A stretch of DNA of 64,000 nucleotides from Phalacrocorax aristotelis (taxonomy: Eukaryota; Chordata; Aves; Suliformes; Phalacrocoracidae), in assembly GCF_949628215.1 (NCBI RefSeq), contig NC_134281.1, positions 6,582,501-6,646,500 of the forward strand, in the 5' to 3' direction. The notes under the pieces were generated by a model that was not told where the DNA came from, ran no database searches, and was given only the letters and a program-made list of their open reading frames with translations. This document shows, one piece after another, positions 1-11,269 of the stretch. The position numbers and the translations under genes are program-made. The first letter of the stretch is position 1, and each line of letters opens with the position of its first letter.

Positions 1-2517
1 AAAAGCTCCTAAGCATTGTAGATTCTTCTAGTTTCTATAATGAGTAACAGTTTTGAGACGTGTTTTACTTCTCACCTCTGTGGAAAATATATGTAGAAAA
101 TTGTTAATGTTTGATTTTTTTTCTCCTTTGTCCCAGAGGAGATGCTGTTTTGTGAGGTTAGTGATTTTTTTCCTGGGAATTGCAAGGTGGGAAAGAAAAT
201 GTAAGATTTTTCTGCTGTTTGTATTGATACCCTCTTCCTGATCCTTGAGGTGAGACCTCTTGCCAATACGTGTTTTCCCTGGAGGAGACCCTTCTCCAGT
301 GCACTGCCAGGCTTCTGCTGGGAAAGCCTTCACCGTGCCCCGTTGCTGTTGAGAGCTTGGTTTAGATTCTTACACAGCACAAACCACAGCAGCACTGGGC
401 TATCCATCATCACAAAGTGCTTATTCTGAAAGGTTAATGATCGCTGTTTAATGTGGCCCAGCTAGTTCCAGTCTCTTGCTCATCAATCTGGATACTAATT
501 GTGGGAGGTCCTGTATTACCTGCGACACATGGTGTGTAGTAACAGCCAGGAAGCTACTGGAGGCCAGTGAGCAGCGAGAGCCCCGTGGGGCAGCATCCAT
601 GCACAGTCACGGCTGGTTGATGCAGGTAGTTTTTTGTCCCGTTGTACAAACAAGCAACTTAGGAGTCGGTCCTTACACATTCAGCCCATCTTTTTGCAAC
701 ATTTGATACATGACATCCTTGTTTGCTGTCTGAGAAGGCGGACACAGCCAGAAGGGGCTGGACTCCGTGTCTACAAGGGTCTCCCTTCCTGGAGGCAGGG
801 ACTGCAAGACAGCAAATACTTAGCCAGCAATGTTAGCTGCATTCCCATCCAAGTCCTGACTCGTGCAGTGCAGTGTAGTTTTGTTTACCTGAAGCAAAAC
901 CATCATCTGCTTCAATAACTGATTTTACGTGTAACCTTTTCACCACTGATGACTCTACTCTCGGGCTCAATGTACAGAGTTTCAGAAAGCTGAGCCATGA
1001 TGAGTTACTTGCGGCTGTGAATTTGGGGAATGACTTGTTGGAAATAACATGTTAAATAGTAACAATGATTTATTGAATAAAACCATAGCTATTTTCATCG
1101 CAGCCCCCAAGGGATGGGAGGTGAAGGACAAACTGGACTGTCTCCTGCTTCCCATATTCCACTCGCTTTCTTTGCTTCCTCTGTAGCCCAGTTTCTTCCC
1201 CTTTTGCACAGATTTGGGATGTAAATTCAGAGCTCCCCCGTACGTCAGCATTGCAGACCCCACGTGAATCTAGCAGCATAGCTTTAGACTGGTTTGGTTT
1301 GAGGTTTTTCTTCCCCCTAGGTAGGTTTTTCTCCTCCTTGCACTGGGCCCAGTTCCATATTTCACCACCACATGGTCAAATTCACGTGAATAAGCTCCTC
1401 TGAAGCTTTCCCCCAGTGTCAGGTTGCAAGCAGAGCTGCAACCCATCCTTGGTGGTCTGACAAGTCGCCTCAGGGCAGGGGCCAGCCCTGATCTTTTGCT
1501 GTTCTTGAAAAGCTGCTCTATTTACCAAATTCTTGTAACCAGACCTTTTCTTGCAGCAAAGCGCGACAGCAAGAGAGCAATGCGCATCGCATGTGCTCAT
1601 GATGACTGATGGAAGCAGCAGGTGTCATACACAAAGTGGCTGCTACTGTCGTCTTTTGTTGCTTCCTTTCCCTCCTGCATGGAGGTTTATGTGGACTTTT
1701 TACCCCGCCAGTGTTGCCTCTTGGCAGAAACGGCCTAAGAACAGATTTTTCTCTGGGTTAATTATCTCTAGTCTGTTTTTTATCACCAGACTCATTTCTG
1801 TGCCCCTGCTGGGTCTGTTTTAAACCTTAGCAAGGACAGGCTGTTTCTGAGTGAGTGGTGGTGTGTAGTATCAAGGTGAGAGGACGGGCAGGCAGGTGCA
1901 GTAAAGCACTTTGCAAATCTTTTCTGTTTCCTTTACATTTTATTGTCTATTTAATGTCCATACAGCAGTTACTTGTGTTGTTGGAATTTGGAATAACTTG
2001 ATTGAAATAAGTTAAATTATTCTGGATTGATATTAATTTAAATGAAACAGAATTTGTAGGCTGATAAAACATTCAAAAGTGAATGCCAAATTTCAAAAGG
2101 CATTTCATACCTTCCTGGTGGGATTTCAGCTGTACCTAGAGGAGATTAGATGCTAGCAGCCAAGACCTACATGCCTGTGTAGGCTCCTGACTCTTACTGA
2201 AGCACCAAAACACCCTGTGAGATCTGTTGGAAGTTGGGTGGAAAACACCTTTGTAAATCTTGGCCTCATTCCCACTGGAGCTGAAAAAAAAATCTCCTTT
2301 GATAATTACATAGGTAGCTTGCTGAACTGCAGTGAGCATAACTAGGTCATGATATACTGCAAAGCAGGACTGTCTTCAGGCTGTTGAGGGCTAAAGCATG
2401 CAGATTGTAATGTAACAAATAGCAGCTGTCTCTGAAGCTGTAGAAAATAAACTGTGTGTGATATTTGTAAATTGATGTTGGGTCTTCTATGCTTAAAGTG
2501 CTTATTTTTATTCACAG
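1..2517 (+). other. FRMD4B: FRMD4B intron (3' part)
   Basis: This is non-coding sequence ending in the acceptor at 2517. I found no exon-like open frame bounded by good splice sites that matches FRMD4B. Short open frames here have no family resemblance. Confidence 0.7.
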
Positions 2518-2574
2518 ATGATATAATTCCATCTGAGAGCAGCTCCCTGTCTGATACAACCACCTATGATGATG
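2518..2574 (+). CDS. FRMD4B: FRMD4B coding exon a
   Basis: This 57-bp exon lies between ttcacag and gtatgt. It begins with two bases of a split codon and ends with one. It encodes DIIPSESSSLSDTTTYDD, an acidic/serine block shared with FRMD4A. Confidence 0.9.
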
Positions 2575-5500
2575 GTATGTTGCTTATCCTTATCTTCCTA
2601 TGAAGCATGCCTATTCAGAGACATTCCTTTGACTTAATGTCCTTTAGCCTAATGCTTTGGTGGCTTTCGATGACGAATCACTTCATAGGGGAGGAAGAAA
2701 GAGCTTAACCAGGAATGTCGTTCCACATAATGGGTTAGTTACATTGAAAGTTCCTGCTCTGTGAGCTGATCTGAGTTGTCTTTAGAGAAGGTGATCGGTT
2801 TTAACATGACCAACCTGCAAACTGAAGGCTTTGAATTTCAAACAAGTACTTCAGCCCTAGGACCTGGCCAGAGGTGGATGAGCGGCTCGAAGAGTCATGA
2901 CTGGGAGGATTTGCCCAGCCTTTCTGTCCTCACAGCTACTATAAAACTTACAGAAAAGTAGAAGGGTGACAGATACTAACAATCTGTTTACGTTTATCTG
3001 TTACCTAGTGAGCTTGCATCTTGCATGGGTATGGTGTTTGTTCGTCTTACTCATTTCAGACACACACACACCCACAGACACATACATTCACGCCCTGTTC
3101 CACAAGGTGGAAAGGACTTGGCTTGCCTCTCCCTTAAACTGGATAATCATAATCTGGGGACAAAGATTATCTAAATTATTACTCACTTTTTAGTTAGGGC
3201 CTGATTCTGATCTCACTTTGTCCCAGTTTTAGACCTGTACAACCCATCTGATGCTTTAAAATAGAGTTACACCTGATTCCTGCTTGTACAAGTAGAAGTA
3301 GAGCCAAGGCTTCGGCTTCTGAAAGTCTTCTCTGTGGTGCTCGTCCTACATTTGTATGTATCAGTTGGAGTTTTCTGTTGGCTCTGATGGGACCTGGGCT
3401 GTGCCCTACGCAAAGTGAAAACAAGGATCAAACCAGCGTCTTCCCAGTTGCCTTCAGCCAAATGTGTCTGTCAGTTGTCTTTGGTCATTCACTTGCTTTT
3501 GAAGTCAGTGCCTTTTAGGTTGTATTTCAAAACGCATTCTTAAGATATCATTTTCAATTAGAGTGGGAAGGTGAGGGAGAGGAACTGGCCTTTGCAGAGG
3601 CTGAGCTTGCCTGCTCAGCTCTGGGAAGGATAAAGCTGCAAACAGGTGTTTTCTCAAGGAAGTTCCACTTTGTGATCTGGCACAGCCCCAAGCTGTGTGT
3701 AATCTCCGTAGGAGTCGGTGCTGCTGAGATCTGTATAAGCCTCCGAGATGTCCTTTCTGTGCAGAGCAGAGCTCGGTGCAGGCAGGAGAGCCTTTCTAGA
3801 TTCACAGCTTCTGTCCTTGTCTCTGTAGTGCAAAGTGTTTCTGCTTAGGGGCCACAGATTTGCATATAGGGCAAAAACATCAAGGATTTTGCTAACAAAA
3901 CGTATATTCCTTTTCAACAGTCAGTGAATCGCTTCCTGTGCCAGCACAGAGACCCAGCTCTGCGCAGCTTTCTCCAAGGCTTCCTCCACCAAAGTCCCTC
4001 GGGGTGGAGAGAATTCATCTCAGAAAGTCATCCATAAACGAGCAGCTCTTGGAAACCAGACACTCCAGGTAGGGCACGTCTTGCTGCTGCCGTGCTCTCT
4101 GCCTTGCTGGCATGAGCTCCGTCTTGCCCCTGCCAAGACTCCTGTTACTACAGGCACTCCAGCAGAGCCTGCAGCCTCTACGCTCCTCTGTGACTGCAGG
4201 ATTTGGTGATGGGAGCTAGATTTCCTGTTTAGTAACAAAAGTGTGTATAAGTAGTTGTCACAGTCTCCGAAATTGCAGGGTAGTGTAGTCTTTGTGAAGA
4301 GGTCCGAGATGGGTGAGAAATTTAATAGCAAGGGCTGTATTTAAGGAATTGCTCGTGCCCACCAGTACTGTCACTCTTTGTCTCTGTTTCTGTGGTTTGT
4401 TTTTAGTATTCATTAAACAACTTGTAGTTTTGCTGATGGCTGTGCTTAGTGGCTTCAGGTAACACCAAACCAAACCCATCCCTCCTGATGGTATCGGTAT
4501 TTCAGCATGTACATTGTCAAAGCATGCAGAATTCACATAAGTCCTGATGGGAAAGTCTCCGTGTAGGAGCGGAGTTGCTAGGATTCAGCCAGCTACCGTC
4601 ATTAGTTTAGTGCCGGCTGCAGTGACTGGCTGAAGTTCCTGTATATATCCATGGGATTTGGGCACTTTCTGAGCTAGAACAACAGTTCCATGGAGCGCAT
4701 TGATAGCAGTAGCTCTGCTGATGGTTGTGTGATCATGTTATAAGGGTCTGAACTGGTGCTGGTTGTTCTCAGTGTAAGGATTCCCACTGATCTTGGTATT
4801 TCCTGGACTATGTCTTGCATGAGCAGGCTGTTGAAGGCACGCTTAAAAATGTTTTGAAGTTATGGGCAATGTCATGTCTTGGTGTTTTTCTCATCTGTCC
4901 CTCAAGATAAGCAGAACACTCCTCCACATGACGTTCAGAAGTTGAATTATAGCCATATGTAACCATGTAGCTGCGATGTGCTTCATTTTAAAACCCAATT
5001 CCTTTGCTTCTCTGTTACCTGCTCTGTCTCTTCTGCTTCATACTTCTGTCCTTTGGCAGCAGTTTTTCCTACCGGTCATCCTGTGAAGACCCCTCAAACC
5101 ACACGGAGGGGTTGAATTTTTCTTCCTCTTTACCAATTCTGTTCCTTATATAAGGAAACACATCCAATTATGCCCTTACCTTTTTTTTCTGTCCTTCATT
5201 TTGTTTCGTCAAGACTTAGGGTGCATGTATTCTCTGTGCTGCAACTTGCATGGTGTTTAACCTAACTGGGATTGTCTCCTTTATTACAGGGACCCGCTTT
5301 CGGCTCACAGCAGTCCTTACCGAACCCTGGACCGGCCACCCCAGCCCCATGGGGGGAGAAGCATGCCTACAACCCCCGTGCTCACACGCAACGCCTACAG
5401 TAGCAGCCACTTACAGTAAGGGGGCTTTGTTTTAACTGCAATGTCCATCTGAAGCAGAAGAAGAATAAAAGCAAGTGGTGTTAAGAGGGCAAAGGGTCCT

Positions 5501-8500
5501 TTGCCGTGCAGCTTTCCCTGCAGCAGGGTTGGGCTCTCAAAATGTCCTTTCTTGGATATTGGAGGCACAAGGTTAATATCAGCCGCCATCTTCTGGCACA
5601 GTCCTGCACCAGCTTTGTGACAGGCGAGTGAGGGTGTTTATGTGAGCACGGACCCTGCCTGGGCAAATAGCAGCACACACAAACGTGTGTCTGCAAAATT
5701 AGGAGTGAGGTGGAAGCTGGCACACAAATATTGCCTATCTGGTCACGAAAGACTGTAGGAGAAGGGTCATTTCCAGGTAGGTACCGATAGGGAGTTTTGA
5801 CAAGTAATGCTTGTTCAAAAGGTTTCTGTAAAATACTTGTAAGATAGCAAGAATTTATTTCACATTTCCTTTGTAGCCTTGTTTTCTAACAAAGCGAGGC
5901 TTATGATATTGTATTGTCCATCAGCTAGAGGGTCTCCCCAGACAATCTTGTTCGTGAGGTGACAGATGTCTGCTGTGGATAACGTTCCCACAAACCTCCT
6001 GAAAAAGTAAGTGGCCAGATAGAGGAGAGAGGTCCTAATTAGTGCTCTTACTGTGGGAAGAGAGCTGCAAAGTGAGCTTACCTGTATTATTAGACATCTG
6101 AGAATCCATGCTGGGGAAGGAGAGATGCTATCAGTCTTATATGTTATCAAGAGCTCATGGTTTGTTGGCTGGAGTAATGCAGCCTTGAGAGACAGAGCCA
6201 CAGGAAACCCATCGTCCTGTGTTTTGCTCCTAGCTGACGTAGTTGTGTAGACTTAATCTACTTAAAATCCGAGAGCACCCTCCTGTAAATCATTACAGAA
6301 TGTGAGTTTGTGAGCTCTGCTGCACATGTATCCCTGTCACAAGTTAGCCTTCCTCACCATGATAGATTTTAATGAGAGGTCTGCTGTTGCAGCAAATCTA
6401 GATTCAGCCAAGCTGGATTTCTTGCAATGCAGATATTCTTTGTGGAAAGATTAGGCTGGGTTTGTATTGTGCTTTGACTGGGGAGGCAGCATGCCTGACT
6501 TGCCCATGCGTGCTCTCTCCAGCTGTGTGTATGTTTGTGTGTGACTGCCTTTAACCAACCCACATCTGTGTTGTTTCAGGCCAGATGTTTCCCCGCACCA
6601 TTGTCGGCAGCGCAGCGGAAGTCTGGAATCCCAAACCCACCTGCTGTCCGAGACTCCAGCTGAAAAGGCAGCCTTCACCCTCTCAAAGTCCCAGCGAAGC
6701 AGCAGCACAGAGATCCTCGATGATGGATCATCCTACACTAGCCAGTCAAGTGCAGAATATTACTGTGTGACACCTACTCCCAATCGGTATTACACTACTC
6801 AGACGCTCGACAACAGGACCAGGGGTCGAAGACGGTCAAAGAAACAAAACATTTCTGCTGCAAATTCAGGAAGTATGCCAAATCTTGCTCAGAAGGATGT
6901 CCGCAATGGTGTCTACCACAAAAGTCAGGAGAAGACTTCTTCTAGTTACTATATTTCTGGATATTCCCCCTACACCGAATCTGATGTTTATTACAACGGA
7001 GGATACGTTTATGAGAGTGATACTGAGGGACAGTACAGTGTCAATCCTTCCTATCGCTCATCGGCACATTACGGATATGACCGTTACAGGGAATTCAGGT
7101 CTTACCATGAGGATGAAGTGGACAGAGTACCGCACAACCCATATGCAACGCTAAGGCTTCCAAGGAAGCAAGTTGCTAAGACGGAGCATATAACCAAAAA
7201 CATTCACAAGGCCTTAGTAGCAGAGCATCTCCGTGGTTGGTACCAGCGTGCCTCCAGCCAAAAGGAGCAGGGTCATAGCCTGCAGGCAGGCTTTGAGTCT
7301 GACAGAGGATCTCAAAGGAGTTTGGGCTTTGCTGGTCTGCAGGTGCCGTGCTCTCCTAGCAGTCGGGTGTCTTCTTTCTCTTCGGGTAATGTCTGATTTC
7401 TTCTACGCTGAGTGTTTCTCTAAGTCCCTGCTGTGCATCAAATTCTGTCCCCCTCCGCTGCCTCGATGAAGTCAGCAGAGTAGAAGCAAGGCTAGAAATC
7501 TGTCCTGAAAGGTAGATGGGGAGCTGAATAGGATCTTGTCCCATGCCTGGGAAGAGAGACTTGCTCGTTGACTTCTCGTCTGGGTAAAACCACCTTTTAC
7601 TCTTTGTAAGCGCAGTAGTCCAAAGGAGCACAAAGAGCCGTAAGGGTTTCAAACAGGCGTGTTTACCAACTAAAAGCATTGTGCAAGACTTCATGCCGTG
7701 GAAATGCAGTTGCTGTGATGGCTTCCAAAATACACTGCAATGAGCATCACTGAAGGGGTCAGAAAGTCGTTTTAAATAGATTCCCTCGCTCTAAAATACC
7801 ACCCACACAGTGCTTTCCTCCCTACAGGGCTTGTAAATCATACTTTGTGCTTGCATTGTCTGCTTGTGTGTCCTGCGGAAACCCATAGAGATTGCTAATG
7901 TGAATTCTCTCATTTCTCTCAGCTGGTGTAGCTGGAGAAAGATCTAATTCGCTGTAATTTTTTTTTTTTTTAATTCCAGCATCTTCAGCAAACACTGCTG
8001 GGAACTGGCGAAACCCACTTGCACTGGGACTTTCAGACTACGATACGTTGTCTCATTCCTCTTATGCCAGCTGTTATGGGAATGTTTATGGCAACCTTCC
8101 TTTGCAGAGCAGGTGAGTAGAGTATATCAAGCTTTTCTGCCCTTCCTCCTGCATTTCACAGGCTGTTAAAACTTGTGAGAAAATCTAAGGGCCAGGGTGA
8201 AGAGTAATTCTGAAATTGGCTTTGTGAGAGCAAGTCTGCTCTGTGTGGAGTAGATCAGCTGTACCACCTTTACCTGTACCACCGATATTCAAGCAGTCAT
8301 AGCGAAGGGTGAACTCATTTGTTGCATGGCCTTTTCGTCTGGCTGATGCTGGACCATCAAAGGTCTTGCACTCCCCGGTAGCTGCGATGCTCAGAGCAGT
8401 GTTGCCGGCAGAGCACCCGCTGAGCCCAATCCCTCTCACCCCGCCGTGACAGGAGGTCTCTCCTGCACCCCATCAGCAGTCCAGCAGGCCACCACCCTCT

Positions 8501-9659
8501 TGTGTTTCTGAAGCTGATCAGCCTGTGCTGATAAACTTTTGGAAAAACACGGAAAGGAAACACCTCTCTCCAGCCTCAAGTCTGAGCGCTGGCGTTCAAA
8601 GGCGGTAGCGCATCTCGCTCGGCAGAGCTTAACCCAGAACCAGGCGGGATGTGCTGCTGCTTGCAGAGCCGCCCGGCTCGTGGGGGCTCTCCCGACGTCT
8701 GCAGGGAGCCCAGGGTCTGCTCTGTCCTTGCAGAAACTCCTGCAACCCTCTCGCTGCTTCTACTTGGAGTTTTCGGTCTCTTCCCCCTGCTATCGTATGC
8801 CGGCTGTTATCAGTGAGGACAGAGATGACCTGTCCCAGGGATTGGCTCTGCCCACACAAATGCCATCACATTTAAGTACGCTTACACTAAGGGTAGCCAG
8901 CTGTAGTAAGTACCCCAAGTTTGTGTGTCCTGCTTTGTGAGTTGCAGTTTGTGCTTGCTGCCAGGCTGACTTGTGTGAAATTACTGAATTTTTAATTTTG
9001 TTTGTTTTTTAAAAAAAATTGAAGTGTAAGAAAAGTTATAGAAGCTTCTGCTAGATCCTTGTTTCTAAGCTAAATGGCATGGGCTTTTTTATTGCAGTGA
9101 TTTAAAAGATCTACAGTAACAGTGTTGAAAAATACTGTTTCTACTAAATTCTTAATTTCCTATAATTGGGCTTTGAAAACTCCACTTATTTTGGCAGCTT
9201 TATCTAAATGAGGTTTATTAGCTATTAATTTTCCATATTCTGAATCACTTGTCTAATTGTTAATCTGTCTTGGTTTTTTATTGTAACATGATTATGGCAA
9301 AGGAGGAATCAACGGGCCCTACAGTCTTGACAATTCTGAGCAGCAGAGATCCTGTTGCATACAATTTTACTAATTACAGCATGAAAACAGGGTTTGTGTT
9401 TGGATCCAAATTACGCTGGGGTGAACTCACAATAGCCAGCATTACTTCAAGCCCCATTGCGTGCGCTTGTGCAGCACTTGGGGGTCTGGGGAAGACCCTC
9501 GGCTCCCGCTGATCCCTGATGCCGTGTCTCTCTTACAGAGCATATGCAGAGACGAGCCAGCTGGGTGGCGATGATGAGGGCCAGTTGGAAGAAGACTTGC
9601 ACAGCAACGAGCAGAGGTTGTTCTGGCACGAGGATTCAAAGCCTGGGACGCTCGTGTAG
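2518..9659 (+). CDS. FRMD4B: FRMD4B, C-terminal part (six coding exons, 5' end outside the window)
   Basis: FERM domain-containing protein 4B (GRSP1) is a cortical scaffold known to bind the Arf exchange factor cytohesin-3 and to act at cell junctions. The window holds the last six coding exons: 2518-2574, 3921-4068, 5290-5415, 6580-7385, 7980-8112 and 9539-9659. All are flanked by AG/GT, and their phases join cleanly into about 463 residues; the human protein is about 1030 aa. The FERM domain lies upstream and is not seen. This part is the low-complexity tail, rich in Ser, Tyr and Arg. It opens with DIIPSESSSLSDTTTYDD, a block also known in FRMD4A, and ends in WHEDSKPGTLV. The neighbours (LMOD3, ARL6IP5, UBA3, TMF1) decide for FRMD4B over its paralogue FRMD4A. 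The last four residues, GTLV, fit a class I PDZ ligand (inference). Confidence 0.93.
3921..4068 (+). CDS. FRMD4B: FRMD4B coding exon b
   Basis: This 148-bp exon lies between ttttcaacag and gtaggg. It encodes a proline/serine linker (VSESLPVPAQRPSSAQL, then RLPPPKSLGVERIHLRK) and joins in phase to the exons on both sides. Confidence 0.9.
5290..5415 (+). CDS. FRMD4B: FRMD4B coding exon c
   Basis: This 126-bp exon runs from the ttattacag acceptor to a gtaagg donor. It encodes DPLSAHSSPYRTLDRPP and then a Ser/Asn/Tyr-rich stretch. The final CA joins the G of the next exon to make Gln. Confidence 0.88.
6580..7385 (+). CDS. FRMD4B: FRMD4B large coding exon d
   Basis: This 806-bp exon follows ttgtttcag and ends before gtaatg. 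It encodes about 269 residues rich in Ser and Tyr, including repeated YYxxxGY-like tyrosines (SSYYISGYSPYTESDVYY) and a basic RGRRRSKKQN patch. The conserved block HNPYATLRLPRKQ is followed by a helical HITKNIHKALVAEHLRGWY segment typical of FRMD4 tails. Reading through the donor would add only three residues (GNV) before a stop, so intron retention would truncate the protein. Confidence 0.93.
7386..9538 (+). other. FRMD4B: FRMD4B introns between exons d-f
   Basis: The two introns are 7386-7979 and 8113-9538. The second has a GC-richer stretch (about 8400-8850) with chance open frames on both strands and no recognisable product. An A/T-rich block follows at 8990-9260. Confidence 0.75.
7980..8112 (+). 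CDS. FRMD4B: FRMD4B coding exon e
   Basis: This 133-bp exon follows a T-run acceptor (taattccag) and ends before gtgagt. It encodes SSANTAGNWRNPLALGLSDY, then DTLSHSSYASCYGNVYG, in phase with both neighbours. Confidence 0.9.
9539..9659 (+). CDS. FRMD4B: FRMD4B last coding exon
   Basis: The exon follows tctcttacag. It encodes AYAETSQLGGDDEGQLEEDL and ends NEQRLFWHEDSKPGTLV with stop TAG at 9657-9659. The C-terminal T-L-V suits a PDZ class I ligand (inference). Confidence 0.92.
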
Positions 9660-11265
9660 ACTGCCTGCAGCCCCGCGTTTGTACCCTTGCGTGCCTTGCA
9701 CAAGACGCTGTGACTCCGAGGCAGATCTCGGTTGGAACTTCCAAACTGAACCAGAAGAGGAAGCAGGCTGTTTTGCTGGGAAAGATTAAATTCAGCATTA
9801 AGAGGGACTGTAGCAAAATGACAAAGTCTTACCACGAATGGCGTTTCTTTCTGAATCCAGACAGCCTACACGAGCAAGGGCAAGCCATGGTTGAATCTGA
9901 CTAGATGCAGCACTTGGTTGAAGTATTTATATTTAGCAAGCACTTTTTTGGAAGATTGGAAGGTGTTGAAGGCAAACCTCAGAGAAAAAAGAAATGTGAA
10001 AAGGGGACTCTTATGGAAAAACCAGGAATTCTAGGAGCACAATTCTGATGTCTGAAAGAAGAAGAAATGAAAATTTCTTCTGCCATGGCTTATGATGACC
10101 TGGAAGGACTTTCATAAGCTTATGAAGGATGGATACTGTGTGTGTGAGTGAGGCAAAGGGTGACTTAATCAGTATTGGAACACTACTTGAAGGAAGGCTG
10201 GACTTTTTTTTTTTTATTATGGAGGTTTGAATGAGTTTATCCGTATTTGGGGTGTTGTTAAGAGTGTTTGTTAGCACCACAAGCAAGTTCTGGAAAGAAA
10301 AGAATTTGCTGACACAATATGTCATGTAAAACTACAGGCAGTTGTGGATTTTGGAAACAGAAGCAGTAAACTTTGAACTCTCTTTTCCATGATAAAGTGT
10401 AATTAATAACCTCCCATTTAATGACCGTTCCATGGTACAACTTCACTGTGCGGAGGAGTAGGCAGATTTTCATGGTGGCTGCACAGTGACCCCCGTTCAT
10501 CGGGTGACAATTACATTTTGCTCTGCCACAGCGAATCGAGGATCCGCAGTGGGGAGCTCCAGCGATCCCACGGCAAACAATTTGGTTGTAACGGCCAGTA
10601 TTTTAAGGTGGATGCAAACACAAACAGCCACGTGGGTGCCTTAAAATGAGGGGCATTAGGATTGTACTGCGAGTCGTCTGAACTGCCAGGTGCGTTGCAA
10701 AGTCACTAAGTGACAGAACAACATTTTTCATGAAACCATTTGTGTAGGAAAAAATTGTGACTGCAGTCTTGATCTAAGAGGGATAAACCTACCTCACGTC
10801 ATCCATCTGTAGGAACAAATTGGCATGGGTTAACTTGTGTGATTTCCAACGACTCGCTTGCATACGGTAAAATCTCTCTCGTTTCTCAGCTGTACTGTGC
10901 TTCAGGATTCCAAAAATGGTGCTCTTTTTTTCTTTTATACAAAGGATTAGTTACTCCTTGTTCATATTGTGAATAGAAAAGTTTCTGATACACATTTTTG
11001 ACGTTTTTTACCAGTATTCCAGAGCATGTAATATATACAGAAGGACACACTTGTTAAGCTGGTACTTAGTCGTTTGTATTATTAGAGTCACGATTTGGAA
11101 TTAAACGAACAAAAACAAAATAAAAAATAACTTATTTCCTTGTTTTTGCATATTTGTATAGCCTTCTAGAAATGCGAAAGCTCTTTTTGCTTATTCTTTT
11201 ACTACTTCTGAATTTTTTAGACCTATTATTTTGTATAGGTCAATAAACTAAAAAGTGTGCTTACC
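9660..11265 (+). other. FRMD4B: FRMD4B 3'UTR
   Basis: About 1.6 kb of non-coding sequence follows the stop. It is AT-rich towards the end and contains a T10 run near 10206. Candidate poly(A) signals are AATAAA at 11119-11124 and, more likely the main one, 11242-11247. The exact cleavage site is inferred. Confidence 0.7.
11242..11247 (+). terminator. FRMD4B poly(A) signal
   Basis: A canonical AATAAA hexamer lies in an AT-rich context 1.58 kb after the FRMD4B stop. An alternative AATAAA lies 120 bp upstream at 11119. Confidence 0.6.
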
Positions 11266-11269
11266 AAAA

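Larger units (their letters stand above)
2575..6579 (+). other. FRMD4B: FRMD4B introns between exons a-d
   Basis: The three introns are 2575-3920, 4069-5289 and 5416-6579. They contain a short CA-rich microsatellite at about 3060-3085 and nothing else I can identify. Confidence 0.75.
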
